DNA of 64,000 nt from Liopterus haemorrhoidalis (GCA_963971575.1 OZ020622.1:15068879-15132878); one strand, 5' to 3'. Numbered from the stretch's first letter, positions 31,266 through 42,490 are shown. A program made the numbers and translations. Notes: generated by a model from the letters alone, not told the origin.

Positions 31266-31437
31266 AGCTATTCCAAACCTTTAAGCGGACCATATGGAAT
31301 TTAAATTTTATTAAGTTATCACAAGCTAATTTTTTAATGTTTGAAGTTGGGTTTTGTTAAACAAAATGATCAAATGATTAAATGTTAACACTTACTAGAA
31401 TTCAAAATCTATTTCCTCTTAAAACCAAAGAAACAGG
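31266..31437. mobile_element. Repeat B MITE, short form
   Basis: AAGCTATTCCAAACCTTTAAG at the left is inverted against CTTAAAACCAAAGAAACAGG at the right. Size and layout resemble 26318-26483. Confidence 0.6.
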
Positions 31438-31483
31438 CTGTAACTTATATATACATATAATTATATTTTATGTTTCACTATGT

Positions 31484-32112
31484 AAAAATCAGCTGTGGCC
31501 ACCACAGGACCGATCGCCATCACAAAGTACTTGTATAAAATGCATTCTAGCAGCAGAGTAGAAATAACTTGGCCTAATATTTTCAAACAGAGATATTATG
31601 TATCATGACCATGGAAACGTTACATATAAGTAAGAAAAAATTGAGATTTAGAAAAAAAAAATCAAAATTTTTCGTTTTATCAAAAAACGTCTCAAATAAA
31701 AGTTTTTAATTATTGCTTTTATAGTAACTTTTGTTCAATAAATTTTTCGAAATATTTTTCTGTTGTGAAATATTCACAAAAATCTTAAAATCGACACGAG
31801 TAAACTCCCATTTTTAGTCAACCGATTTTTACCAAAAGTTGATCAACTCGTGCCATTGATGGCAGAAGCTTAAATATGAAGTTTCATAAAAATCCTTTCA
31901 GCCGAATTTGCTCTGCACGTGTACACAGACAGACAGACGGACGGACGGACGGACGGACGGACAGATGGACGAACAGACAGACCGACAGACATCTAAAAAT
32001 AGTCAAGACGTTATGTAGGGACCTCAATTCGTGGAGATCCATCGAAATCTCGAAATGTCAAAATCGTTATGATCACAATACCTCCCTTATATATGTTGGC
32101 GGTCGGTAAAAA
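31484..32112 (-). repeat. Repeat A copy 4, full length
   Basis: Reverse orientation: AAAATCAGCTGTGGCCACC at the left, a GACAGACGGACGG-type array at about 31926-31992, and TGTTGGCGGTCGGTAAAAAT at the right. The ORF 31876-32109 is read through the array and is not a gene. Confidence 0.75.
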
Positions 32113-32205
32113 TGAAATAACCCAAGCAAGGTCCCTTCTCGTGACAACCTAAAAGAACGAAATTCCCATATACTTCCGCCTAAACGTTTGGAATAGCCGG
32201 TAGTC
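32113..32205 (+). mobile_element. Repeat B right-end fragment
   Basis: CCAAGCAAGGTCCCTTCTCG and CCGCCTAAACGTTTGGAATAG match the right ends of 41858-42260 and 49068-49463. Repeat A at 31484 abuts it, so A probably inserted in, or recombined with, a long-form B. Confidence 0.6.
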
Positions 32206-32365
32206 ACAGATATGCAGTTATTTCATCGTAGTTGGTTTGAAGAAACATAGATGTTACACGCGTTATTAAACTATTAAAATAAGTCATTAAACGTTAAAAC
32301 TGTCTATTAAATTTATCCACAACGCACAGTGTATACTAATGTGTATGTAATGAACTAATTATAGA

Positions 32366-32977
32366 GCTGTAAACGCCACAGGACCGACCGCCATCATAAA
32401 GTACTTATATAAAATACATTCTTGCAGCAGAGTAGAAATAACTTGGCCTAATATTTTCTAACAGAGATATTATTTATCATGACCATGGAAACGTTACATA
32501 TAAGTATGAAAAAATTGATAGAAATTTTTTGGAAATTTTTCATTTTATCAAAAAACGTCTCAAATAAAAGTAATTAGTTATTGCTTTTATAGCAACTTTT
32601 GTTCAATAAATTTTGTCGAAATATTTTTCTGTTGTGAAATATTCACAAAAATCTTAAAATCGACACGAGTAAACTCCCATTTTTAATCAACCGATTTTTA
32701 TCAAAACTTGATCAACTCGTGCCATTAATGGCATAAGCTTAAATATGTTTCATAAAAATCCTTTCAGCCGAATTTACTCTGCAGGTGTACGCAGACAGAC
32801 AGACGGAAGGACAGACGGACAGACGGATGGACGGACAGACAGACCGACAGATATCATGCTAGAAATAGTCAAAATGTTATGTAGGGACCTCAATTCGTGG
32901 AGATCCATCGAAATCTTGAATTGACAAAATCGGTATGATCACAATACCTCCCTTATATATGTTGACGGTCGCTAAAA
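32366..32977 (-). repeat. Repeat A copy 5, full length
   Basis: Reverse orientation, from CCACAGGACCGACCGCCATC to ATGTTGACGGTCGCTAAAAA, with an array at about 32791-32850. The outermost CAGCTGTGGCCACC is altered to AGCTGTAAACGCC. Confidence 0.72.
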
Positions 32978-32984
32978 AACGATT

Positions 32985-33085
32985 ATTTTGTGTTCTACTT
33001 CAAAGTGAAATACGTCACTTATTATTTAGGTTACAGCAAAATATACATTACAAAAACCGTGCGTATTACGGGTACTCCAGCTAGT
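32985..33085 (+). mobile_element. Helitron-like 3' end fragment
   Basis: ACATTACAAAAACCGTGCG, then TATTACGGGTACTCCAGCTAG followed by T. It has the hairpin-then-CTAG layout of a Helitron 3' terminus and directly follows repeat A copy 5. Confidence 0.5.
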
Positions 33086-33530
33086 GCATATATAAGTTGA
33101 TTCATTCATGATTTCGTTCACTTGCTATAAGTTCAGGGAATTCTAGTGTTCTATTGGTTAAGAACCAACATTCTGGTTGAAAGAAAAGCGTTGTCTGAAC
33201 ACGGTGTAAGAAGTACCAGTTGTGGAAGTATGCTAGAAATACTCCAGTTTTCGATGTATATTGAAAATCAGTTGATTTGTCCGGATTAGTGTATTATAGA
33301 CGATCATTGAGGCATGATAGGACAACTCGCACTTCCACTGGAGCGGGCATGCTATGATTTCCAACGTATTTCACCGATTTCAACCCGCGCAGTGTGCCCT
33401 ATTCGCAGATATTTATAGGCGACATGCGTGTATCCCACCACTTCCTTTTAAATATTAACTGTTCATGAAATGCTCGCATGTATTATTTAATATGGAGTCA
33501 TTATTTTATTAAGGGGTGTCAAGAGAAAAA
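33086..33530. other. No recognisable gene
   Basis: Moderate GC, no ORF or terminal repeats recognised. Confidence 0.3.
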
Positions 33531-33533
33531 AAT

Positions 33534-33716
33534 ATGTTTACCTCAATGCTTGAAGTCCAGAAACTTGTCAGAGAGACATTACCAACAATTGACAGATGTA
33601 TTAAACAAATTTTATTGACAGCCGAGTGTCAGCGTAAAGAGCTTAGGGAAAGACTACAAGGTGGCTTGTTAGAATTTGTTTTATTTCAGTGTGACCTAAT
33701 ATTTCGTGAACTGTGA
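33534..33716 (+). CDS. Short ORF, unknown
   Basis: From the ATG at 33534 this gives about 60 aa: a Leu/Glu/Arg-rich, probably helical protein including EVQKLVRETLPTID and LTAECQRKELRERLQGG. The composition is more gene-like than its neighbours (few homopolymer codons, several charged residues). It could be an exon or a transposon ORF remnant. No family recognised. TGA ends it at 33716, just before a repeat B end at 33729. Confidence 0.25.
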   Translation: MFTSMLEVQKLVRETLPTIDRCIKQILLTAECQRKELRERLQGGLLEFVLFQCDLIFREL

Positions 33717-33728
33717 CTGTGAATATAT

Positions 33729-33788
33729 AGGCTATTCCAAAACTTTAGGCGAAACTAAATGGAATTTTAATTTTCTTAAATTGTCACC
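33729..33788 (+). mobile_element. Repeat B left-end fragment
   Basis: AGGCTATTCCAAAACTTTAGG, then CGAAACTAAATGG, matches the B terminus. Only the end is present; repeat E1 follows. Confidence 0.5.
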
Positions 33789-34399
33789 ATAGGGGAAATA
33801 TTTTAAATCGCAGCGCTGTGCGGCATACTTGGAACTTCCAAAATAGACATTCATTATATGTAATCATATGGGCAACAACGTGATTTTTAATGTTTACTGG
33901 TGGTTTTTGTAATTTTGCTATAATATTAATAGGTGTTTTTATGCAAAGTAATCAGTGAAATATTATAACATCAAATATTAATAAATAAGAATAATTTTAG
34001 GCATGTTTTTATTATTTTTTTAGGTTGAAATGGACCTTTTAGGTTATTTAGGTTCAAATGGATTTCTTTTAATCCACGAATTACACTCAGATACACAGCA
34101 ATAATAGTTCGACTTCAAAATGATTTTTGTCGTCTTCCACTTTAGTTTAAGGTTATTTTCACTTATTATCACTTGATACCAGTAAAAACAATTTAAAACT
34201 GATTTTAAAATAATATAAAATAACATAAAACTTAACAAAACATAACAATATACCAATATAATTACAACTAAACTATAGTAAAATGCAAAAATATATTTTG
34301 TTCCCATATAACTCAATGTAAAAAGCGCGATAGAATGGCTATTTCTGTAGTTGCTTAAAATCCCACCAGATGTCATATCGCTTAGCAATTTTGCCCTAT
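33789..34399. mobile_element. Repeat E copy 1
   Basis: The left end is CCATAGGGGAAATATTTTAA and the right end is TCGCTTAGCAATTTTGCCCTAT. The outer ATAGGG/CCCTAT and GCGCTG/CGCGA blocks are shared with copy 2 (48734-49003), which lacks about 340 bp of the middle. The ORF at 34044-34412 is hydrophobic AT-rich sequence without a domain. Confidence 0.65.
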
Positions 34400-34410
34400 T
34401 AAGAAGTGAC

Positions 34411-34812
34411 AATGGGCGCGTTCAGCGCTCTAAACAGTTTAGTACGTTCACTACGTTTATCTTCTGAACGTTACCGTTCACAGTCAACAGTTTACTAAAC
34501 ATCTCAACGTAAAAATTTTACGGTTAGTTATGTTGACTTGTATACTTAACCTAAATTTTTAGCGGAAAATTTATACAAGATGCAAGTTAAATAGCACTGA
34601 AGCTAACAAATTGATTAATTCTGCCATTTGACAGTCTAAAATGGTTTTTATCTATTAGAAATGGATCTCTAAATATTTTTTAAGGTTATGTACTCAAGCT
34701 GTCAAACACTCGCGTTGAAACTAACCGGTAACCGTTCAGACATTCACCAAATTGTTTAATCAACATACGTTTACGTTTAGACTCAACGGTTTAGGCGCTG
34801 AACGCGCCCATT
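34411..34812. mobile_element. TIR element with GCGCGTTCAGCGC ends
   Basis: AATGGGCGCGTTCAGCGC at the left is inverted against GCGCTGAACGCGCCCATTA at the right (18-19 bp). Inner CTAAACAG and CGTTCA/TGAACG repeats occur on both sides. About 400 bp, no ORF. No target duplication identified. Confidence 0.75.
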
Positions 34813-35631
34813 ACCTATAGAGGCGCTGTTGTCGCTTACAAAATGGCGATTGGAATAGGATATTTTTTGCTATTTGATGCACAACAATTCACATTGCAGT
34901 TAATTTTCTGTTGCGATTTTAAAGAAGTTTTATTAAATTTTTCTTCACTTTAACACATACAAACAATGTAATTAATGGAGCCACATCCAACAAAATCCTA
35001 TTCCGTTAAGTTCCAAATATTCCGCTAGGCGTCACTTCAGTTATTGGCATCTGACACTACCGATAGAGGCGCTACTGCATTCACATCATGGCTGACTTTG
35101 GTAGGATATTTTTGACAGGTTCAATGGTATCTTCATGTGATATTTATTGAAACACACGGGAACACACTCTAAAATGGTCTTTAACTGTGCTTGTCACAAA
35201 CTCGACTATCCTACAACCGTCAGTTTCTCAAAATCTCACTAGAGGCGCTTCAGTTATTGTCAGTTGACAATTGCCAGTTCTCAATAGTCTGTATAAAATA
35301 AGAAGTGAGTGGTAGATAGCGCTGTGAACCGAACACGATTTACCCAGGACAATTACATTAAAGCGGTGAATTTAAATAAAACTAGGGCATGGCTGTAGTA
35401 ACGGTCAGCCAATATATTTTTTTTAATATAAAAAAGGTATTGGTTGATAAAGTATTAAAATATAACAAGATAAATAATAAACATACTTTCAAAAAATAAT
35501 AGTTTTTTAGAATTATGTATTATAAATAAAAAGAGAGATTTGGTTAAAAAAGTTTAAATAAAATATTAACACAAACAACATATCTTCAGAGCTACAGTTG
35601 AAAATAATATATTTAATCAATAAAAATATTT
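34813..35631. other. Dispersed AGAGGCGCT motifs, no gene
   Basis: TATAGAGGCGCTGTTGTCGC (34816), GATAGAGGCGCTACTGC (35062) and CTAGAGGCGCTTCAGTTATTG (35240) recur, with a CTTCAGTTATTG partner near 35034. They probably mark ends of small decayed repeats. No coding signal. Confidence 0.4.
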
Positions 35632-36514
35632 AAAAATTGATGTGAATTGTGAATTTTCACACATTTATGGGTTTCGCAGGTATTTAGTAACTGAATGATG
35701 ATTATTTGGGATGCCAAAACAAATTTTATGTCAAAATATTTGTTTATGAATTTTAATTCGAATGCCTAATACCATTATTTAAGTTTCTAAATATGTGCAG
35801 TATTTTTTTTATACAGCAAGGTTCATTAAGATTTTGAAAATTGCGCCTATGGCTTCCATTGGTTGCTTAAATCATAAGCCCCGCCCTATGATTTCGTAAA
35901 ACATAGAATTAAATTATAATTTCAACACTTCCCACTGGTTATTAAATTTATGGTTTTAAAAATTAAATGCAACATTTACCAAAATATAACTACAATTTTG
36001 ACAAAATAATTTAAACAAAATAAAAATGCAAAAAAAAACAGAAAAAAATAAAATTAGCAGGATTCGAACTCTAGTTTGCAAATTACAAAGCGCACGACAA
36101 AACCAACTACGCTACTAAAGCTACTGATCTGGTGTGTTACAATAGCGAATTAACTATTTAACATATTTTAGTTAAGAACACAAAAAATGCGTTATTTTCC
36201 GAAAACATAATCTGATCAAAAATTCCTGTTGTACTATTCCGGTTCACACCAATGTACATTACTCAGAATTTTTTCAGATTTTTCGTTTAAACCATCTGGG
36301 CTACAGGGTGTGGGACAATTTTTTTTTGCACAATTTTGGCAAAAATCTCATCAAAATAATTTATTTTGCAAAAATAAAATTTTGTTCGTTAATCCAAGTA
36401 CTAAGGGCTTTCATTTGATACCCTACTCAAAATTTTAAAAAAATATACAGACAGACAGACGACAAAATGACGGTATAAGGGTTTTTTGGTCATACCTACA
36501 AAATCCTAAAAATG
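35632..36514 (-). mobile_element. Repeat D5 (reverse) with tRNA-like cassette
   Basis: Read in reverse it starts at CATTTTTAGGATTTTGTAGG (36514) with hairpin partner AAAAAACCC. It has only a few TCTG units; the next ~110 bp (TAGCCAAACGG block) are deleted. The body then runs to CGGAAAATAACGCA, the cassette at 36058-36133, and the hairpin GTGTGAAAATTCACAA at 35640-35662. Confidence 0.8.
36058..36133 (-). ncRNA. tRNA-like cassette in D5 with A and B boxes
   Basis: On the minus strand TAGCGTAGTTGG fits the A-box consensus TRGYNNARNNGG at every position. AGAGTTCGAATCCTG contains GTTCGAATC, matching GWTCRANNC. Box spacing of about 40 nt is normal for tRNA genes. The sequence between them (TTTGTAATTTGC) resembles a degenerate anticodon arm. 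It could support pol III transcription; cloverleaf pairing is poor by eye. Confidence 0.5.
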
Positions 36515-36517
36515 AAA

Positions 36518-37150
36518 AGTAAGTATAGCAAAATTGATGTGAAGTGTGAATTTTCACACATTGCGGGGTTTTGTAGGTATTTACTAAGTGTAAGAAGCCA
36601 ACAGAATGCTGGATGTCTAAAAATAATTTTTTGATAAACATTTTTTAAACATTTTTATTCGTTATTTTAGTTCTAAGAGCTTCCATTTAATCAAGTACAT
36701 CAATGTACATCACCTATAATTTTTTCAAACTTTCGCCAGAATCGTGTTAAAAGAAACTAATTTAAAAAAAAAAACAACTTTTCATCCCTTAATCTATGTC
36801 TTAAGAGCTTCTTTTTTATACCACACAATAAATTTTTTTAAAATAATATTTTTTTCAACGACACAAACTCTAACAACATCAACCCCTCTGGGAGATAGGG
36901 TGGGTGACAAAAGTTTTTTGGCATATATTTAACAAAAATCTCATAAAAACACATTTATTTTTTCATTAAATACTTATTTGTTTATATTTATTTTGTGATG
37001 TGGTTTGTGAACTCTTAGTATTTTTCCTATATGTGGCTCAAAGAGTTATATAAGCATGCCAAATTTCAACTTTCTATCTTAAGCTGTTTGGTTACAATTT
37101 CTACCGTACAGACAGACACATGAGTGACTTTATAAGGGTTTTTTGGTGAT
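36518..37150 (-). mobile_element. Divergent D relative (D') without tRNA cassette
   Basis: It starts with AAAATTGATGTGAAGTGTG and the GTGTGAATTTTCACAC hairpin. It ends with CAGACAGACACATGAGTGAC and AAGGGTTTTTTGG. CATGCCAAATTTCAACTTTC corresponds to the D body. The middle is different and holds no A/B box cassette. The element is a useful outgroup for the D family. Confidence 0.55.
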
Positions 37151-37329
37151 TTCTGACTCTAGCCGGTTTATGACTCTATGAGTTTATGTAGGGTTACCAA
37201 ATGTCTCTCGTGACAGAGTAGGATATATCTACTAAAAATAGTAGTTTGGTAGGACATAGTAAGACAGTTTTTTTTTTTTTAATTTTTATTATGTTACGAA
37301 ATATTTAGATACCTGACAAATAAGGTCAA

Positions 37330-37497
37330 ATCCCATAACAAGGCCTTTTTTTCACAATAAGGCCTTTTTTTCATAATGAGGCCTTTTTTAAAATTTGTTT
37401 AATAATATTATAAAAACATTTTATTATAGATTATATAATATTAAACAAATTTTCAAAAAGGCTTCATTATAAAAAAAGGCCTTATTATGGGATACAA
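37330..37497. mobile_element. Palindromic MITE inside a hAT element
   Basis: TCCCATAACAAGGCCTTTTTT is inverted against AAAAAAGGCCTTATTATGGG, followed inward by AAATTTGTTTAATAATATTA and its complement. Nearly the whole element is a hairpin. Confidence 0.7.
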
Positions 37498-37778
37498 CCC
37501 TATTAATTATCGTTTAATTTTTGAAATAAAATTATAAAATAAATTACAGGTCATTTTTATAAATTTCTTAATAACATATAATTAACAAGAAACAATCAAT
37601 AAATAATAAGTAATACTACTAATATGAAAATTTAATTATATATTTATTGGTTCACATCTTTCTTTATATTTAATAAAATCACATTTTAGAAATAAAAATA
37701 TTAAAAAAAACATAGGACATTTTTTAAATTTTCTTTATATATAATTAATAAGAAACAACCAATAAATAATTAACAATC

Positions 37779-37821
<43 letters not shown>

Positions 37822-37977
37822 TAATAAAAAATAATTAAATATGTTTATTGGTTGACGTTCACATTTTCTTTTTTTTTTTAATAAAATCATATTTTTTAGA
37901 TGTATCTGCTTTTTTTAAATAAAGCTTTATCCTTAATGACATCATAGAAAAATTCTAAACATGTTTTATTTTTATAA

Positions 37978-38235
37978 TTAAATTTCACGAACATTTTTTA
38001 ACTGTATCAATTGACAATCGTATCGCTCGTCTGACCATTGTGCTTCCATTAAACTAAAAATTCTTTCTACAACAGCATTATGCGCTGAAATAGCAAACAT
38101 AAACTGGAATATTATTAAAAATTCGGAAAATTGTTCCTCGTGTTTTACACTTTGAAATAAATGTAACCACTTATCATTAAATGTTTTGGCATTTAAATTT
38201 AAGGCGTCTTCAAAAGTAAAAATACTATAAAGTAG
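37978..38235 (-). pseudogene. hAT transposase dimerisation-domain fragment
   Basis: The minus strand, ending at TAA (37978-37980), reads FEDALNLNAKTFNDKWLHLF, then EEQFSEFLIIFQFMFAIS and AHNAVVERIFSLMEAQWSDE. The last block is the conserved hAT dimerisation motif (S-N-A-x-x-E-R-x-F-S-x-M). About 85 codons are open without an ATG. Everything upstream, including the catalytic Asp residues and BED finger, is missing, so this is the 3' tip of the gene left in a deleted element. It gives the element on 37189-38321 its orientation (minus). I recognised it by translating a region where no start codon is present. Confidence 0.75.
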
Positions 38236-38329
38236 GACATTTTTTAACAGTCAGTAGGACGTAGGACAAGGAGGTAAATTGTAGGACATGTCCTACTAAA
38301 GTAGGACGGTTGGTAACCCTAAGTTTATG

Positions 38330-39298
38330 ACCAAAAACCAATTACAAAAGTTCAGTCGGCGATCTTAGTCGACATCATTTGCGTGGATAAATTGGCTTAC
38401 ATGCGGTTTATAAGGCTTAAACCCATGTTTTTTTAAAACCTTCCAGGCTTTCCATTGTGAAACACCGCATTCTATTGCAATCTCCCGCACCGACACTTCC
38501 AAGTCGTAGTGGACGTAAGCCAATATTCTTTCTTCGTCATTTTCTACATGGTTTGCTCTTTCTGGACGTCGTTTTTGAATTTCGAAAGAACCTCGCTGGC
38601 TTAATTTGTTCACTAATTTGGCAAAATACTGCCTTCTCGGCTGAGCTCTATCAGGATACCTTTCCTGATAGAGTCGCTGGGCCCTAACCGCATTTCTTTG
38701 GCACTCTCCGTATATCAGAACCATATCTGTCTCTTCGTTGGTATATCGTACGTAAACCATAATTAGGTACAAATAACGACTTACTACCAATTAATACAAT
38801 TTTTTTTTCAAACAAAAATAAGCAAAATAAGCTATTAAACTCTTGCTATTTATAAAACATTTAATTGAAAAATTAAAATTTAAGTTATTTCATGTTATTT
38901 CATATAATAACTAGTTATAACAGTTTATTTTAGAGATATTTTGTTTCTTTTTTTATTGTTTTCAAAGCTTGCTACGTTCAACTTTGTAAAACTTATGTTG
39001 ATTATTATTTTGTAAATAAATGGTCGCCATTTTGAAATGGTTAACATAAAAATATGACTTTTTGGTGTCATTGTAAAGCTAATTTAATGTACTTTTAGGA
39101 AAAAAATATAAAATTATCGATTCCCAATGCTAGATCAAAAGTTGACATCATTTCCGGTGAAACCGGAAGTGCCTCAGAATTCTTATAGTAACCTTTAGAT
39201 GGGCCTTTTTGTCTAGTTTAACTTTTGTTCTGAAGATTTTTTGTATCTTTACAAATAAAGGAGATTTTCGGGGTGTCCATTTTCAAACAAACACCCTG
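38330..39298 (-). mobile_element. Transposon G copy 1 (DUF4817-type), right part
   Basis: Transposase N-terminus at 38365-38790, then a ~500-bp leader that ends CATTTTCAAACAAACACCCTG followed by TA at 39299-39300. The leader is repeated in inverted orientation at 40316-40860 and in direct orientation at 40938-43824, so it is the long terminal repeat of the family. The left end is missing. Confidence 0.7.
38365..38790 (-). pseudogene. DUF4817-type transposase N-terminal fragment
   Basis: The minus strand reads YTNEETDMVLIYGECQRNAV, LYQERYPDRAQPRRQYF, RGSFEIQKRRPERANHVEND, then ILAYVHYDLEVSVREIAIEC and GVSQWKAWKVLKKHGFKPYK. The first part is a DUF4817 helix-turn-helix (family pattern YT..E..DM...YG...N...A..LY.ERYP.R). 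The second is an HTH_29/IS630-like DNA-binding domain. These head IS630/Tc1-mariner-type transposases in insects. About 130 residues are present; the catalytic DDE half is absent. The likely start is the ATG giving MVYVRYTNEE, a little inside the open frame. Confidence 0.75.
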
Positions 39299-39381
39299 TA
39301 TATCAAAAAGTTAATTATGGGTTATTTATGTAAGAACTGTACTCCATTCAAAGCCGCAAGGTACGAATAAAGACTATCAGA

Positions 39382-39522
39382 CCAATTCTGTAACTCTGTT
39401 ACTATGATAATTGTAACTAAATTCGTCACTATGAGCAAGGTTAGTTACATTATACTTTTTATAATATTTTATGTTGTAGTAACGTTATTACACAGTAACT
39501 TTTTACAGAATTGATCTGTATA
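39382..39522. mobile_element. Short T-family MITE (ATTCTGTAA ends)
   Basis: GACCAATTCTGTAACTCTG at the left and TTTTTACAGAATTGATCTG at the right are inverted, with GTTACTATGA/GTAGTAACG inner motifs. A large relative is at 59682-60995. Confidence 0.7.
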
Positions 39523-39529
39523 TCTAATC

Positions 39530-40315
39530 TAATCTACTTACGGGTTAAGCTAATGACTTTTTGTAAAGGGCAGTCTTTTATTTTTTTAAACATATATCAT
39601 TTGAATTCGTTGAAAAAATAAAACAAATTTATGTAATAAACAATTGTAATTATTTTTTTATAAAAGTCTAGAGGTGGGTGTGATACCTGTGTGTATAATA
39701 ATTGTTGAGTGATCTATACACAGAGAACACGGTTGAGTAATTCGCGTTTGTAAATTCAAATATTGCGTCTACTTGTTTAGTAACATATAGTCGTTTTGTT
39801 CCGAATAAATGAGCGGGGGGTGAGGGAGTGGTAATAACCGCAATTCACAGTTGAACAGACACCACTGAATACTGTGGGAAGATGGAACGAATCGCAAAAA
39901 ATTCACACGTAAAAATATACCATTGTTATCATGTTTTCCGCCTCCAGCCCGCTCCCCTTCATCTGGAGACGGCGGCGTTTCTCAGAGTCATTTATTAGGA
40001 CTCGCATGATCCCTGGATTTTTACAACTGCCCCACGGAGGACAATTTATTAAGGATTAGGCATAATGCACCTCATAACTGGACAGATATCTGGACCACTA
40101 TAATGTTACGAAGCAGTGGCGGGACTCCTGTAATTATCCCCCTTCCAATTTGTTTTAGTATAATTAAATTTTATAAATGATGGTAAAAATTAATATATGA
40201 GCCCCATGTCACATGATTTCGAATATAATTATTTTTTATTTAAATTTAAATACTATGTTAAATAAAAATTATATAAGTTAGATGGATTTTATATAATACG
40301 AGCTGCCGCACCCGA
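39530..40315. other. No recognisable gene
   Basis: GC-rich patches (GAGCGGGGGGTGAGGGAG; TTTCCGCCTCCAGCCC) around 39810-40010 do not encode anything I recognise. Confidence 0.3.
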
Positions 40316-41256
40316 CTTTGAAACGGGGCACCCCGAAAATCTCCTTTATTTGTAAAGATACAAAAAATCTTCAGAACAAAAGTTAAACTAGACAAAAAGG
40401 CCTATCTAAAGGTTACCATAATAATTCTAAGGCACTTCCGGTTTCACCGGAAATGATGTCAACTTTTGATCTAGCATAGGGAATCGATAATTTTATATTT
40501 TTTTCCTAAAAGTACATTAAATTAGCTTTACAATGACACCAAAAAGTCATATTTTTATGTTAACCATTTCAAAATGGCGAACATTTATTTACAAAATAAT
40601 AATCAACATAAGTTTTACTAAGTTGAACGTAGGAAGCTTTGAAAACAATAAAAAAAGAAACAAAATATCTCTAAAATAAACTGTTATAACTAGTTATTAT
40701 ATGAAATAACATGAAATAACTAAAATTTTAATTTTTCAATTAAATGTTTTATAAATAACAAGAGTTTAATAGTTTATTTTGCTTATTTTTGTTTGAAAAA
40801 AAAATTGTATTAATTGGTAGTAAGTCGTTATTTGTACCAAATTAATAATGGTGGTTTGATCGAACATTTGTATTTTTTTTTTTTTTTGCAAAATAATTGT
40901 AAAAAGTAATAGTTTTTTTTTTCTAAATAGTCAAATAGTTTATTTTAGAGATATTTTGTTTCTTTTTTTATTGTTTTCAAAGCTTGCTACGTTCAACTTT
41001 GTAAAACTTATGTTGATTATTATTTTGTAAATAAATGGTCGCCATTTTGAAATGGATAACATAAAAATATGACTTTTTGGTGTCATTGTAATGCTAATTT
41101 AATGTACTTTTAGGAAAAAAATATAAAATTATCGATTCCTTATGCTAGACCAAATGGGCCTTTTTGTCAGTGGCGTAGCTACCGCAAGGCCAGTGTAAGC
41201 AAAGCTTACGGGCCCTCAAGCAACTGGGGCCCGGATCGGGCTTTGAAAATTTGCAA

Positions 41257-41460
41257 TTAAAGGTAAGACCGCACTAGGCGGAACTACACTGCACAGCACG
41301 ACACGGCGCGTCAGAATTTGTGAGAAAGTCACTTAGTAGCGCTGTGCAGTGCCGCGTAGCGTAGTAATATGTCATACAAATTCAATTAAATAATATTTGT
41401 CTGCGTCGTGTCGCGTCGCTCCGCTGCAGTGCAGTTCCGCCTAGTGCGGTCTTACTTTAA
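41257..41460. mobile_element. TTAA-bounded palindromic MITE
   Basis: GTAAGACCGCACTAGGCGGA at the left is inverted against CCGCCTAGTGCGGTCTTAC at the right, both bounded by TTAA. CTGCACAGC/GCTGTGCAG and CGTCGTGTC/GACACGGCG inner repeats are present. About 195 bp and GC-rich. TTAA bounds suggest a piggyBac-type MITE. Confidence 0.7.
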
Positions 41461-41857
41461 GGCTTCGAAAATTTGGCAATTAAGAATAAAGCACTTAAAA
41501 AAATTGTTTATAAAAATTTTACTATTTTTCCAAATGTATTTAGTTATGTATGCATTTAATTCTCGAAGTGCAGGGTCCCTAGGTCATAGACGCGCGGGGC
41601 TCCGCGCTCAACTAAACGCACATGCGTTTTGCCAACGAGAATAGAATAGTAATAGAGGCGCTACGTATGTAGGGATGGGAACGATATATCGATATATCGA
41701 AAATATCGATACTTTAGAAAAATATATCGATATTTTTATATCGATATTTGAAATGCGATATATCGCTCAAAATATCGATATTCGCACAAAATATCGGTAT
41801 TCTTGTATATTTTTTACATTTAAATATATGCTGTTCACTTTTGTAGAAACAAACTAT

Positions 41858-42260
41858 AGGCTATTCCAAACGTTTAGGCGGAACTAATTTTTGAAATCTA
41901 GTAATTTTTATCAATTTATTCGGACTTTTGGTAATTTTGTTTAGGTTTTGAAAATCATGCTCACATTGCAAATTCTAGATTAAATTGATTGTCATTATAA
42001 AATGTCCTTTTCATTACATTTTAGTTTTTTGTCATTCTTAATAAAAATTTCCCATTTATTAATTTTTTTGTCTTCAAAATATGGAAAAATGTTTTAAAAT
42101 ATTTGACATATGTCATTCGTTTCCATGGTTTCACTGTTGGAATTTTAATTTTTCACATACCAAACCTGAAACATGAAATAACCCAAGCAAGGTCCCTTTT
42201 CGTGACAACCTAAAATAACGAAATTTCCATTTAGTTCCGCCTAATCGTTTGGAATAGCTT
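41858..42260. mobile_element. Repeat B MITE, long form
   Basis: AGGCTATTCCAAACGTTTAGG and CCTAATCGTTTGGAATAGCTT are inverted. 403 bp. Internal landmarks CCAAGCAAGGTCCCTT and TTTCCATGGTTTCA are shared with 49068-49463. Confidence 0.85.
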
Positions 42261-42269
42261 GTAAGACGA

Positions 42270-42490
42270 AATTTTGATTTCAATAATTTCCACCTTTGAA
42301 ATTGACATGTCGGTATTAAAAAATTATAAAAAATGTCACTTTCTTAATAATGATCATAGCCAATAAATCTAAAGTCGGTTTTACAGTGTAAGGAATATTT
42401 TTAATTGATATTTAAAGACCGTAATACACTATAAAAGTAACCAAAAAATCTGGTTTGTCCTTACAAAAGTGAACAGCATATATATATTTA
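42270..42490 (+). repeat. Repeat F copy 1
   Basis: TAAAGTCGGTTTTACAGTGTA, TAAAAGTAACCAAAAAATCTG and CTTACAAAAGTGAACAG match, in reverse, 48295-48590. No clear termini. Confidence 0.55.

Larger units (their letters stand above)
37189..38321 (-). mobile_element. hAT element, internally deleted, TSD AGTTTATG
   Basis: Termini are TAGGGTTACCAA and TTGGTAACCCTA. The duplication AGTTTATG is perfect (37181-37188, 38322-38329). Inner AGTAGGACA(T/G) motifs lie near both ends (GTAGGACATAGTAAG, GTAGGACGTAGGACA). It keeps a C-terminal piece of the transposase (37978-38235) and carries a palindromic MITE (37330-37497) and a (TA)n run at about 37783-37819. Confidence 0.9.

Noticed and set aside
34044..34412. 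122-aa hydrophobic ORF as a membrane protein
   Set aside because: AT-rich sequence inside repeat E1, absent from the shorter copy E2; Phe/Leu/Ile/Tyr richness comes from base composition.
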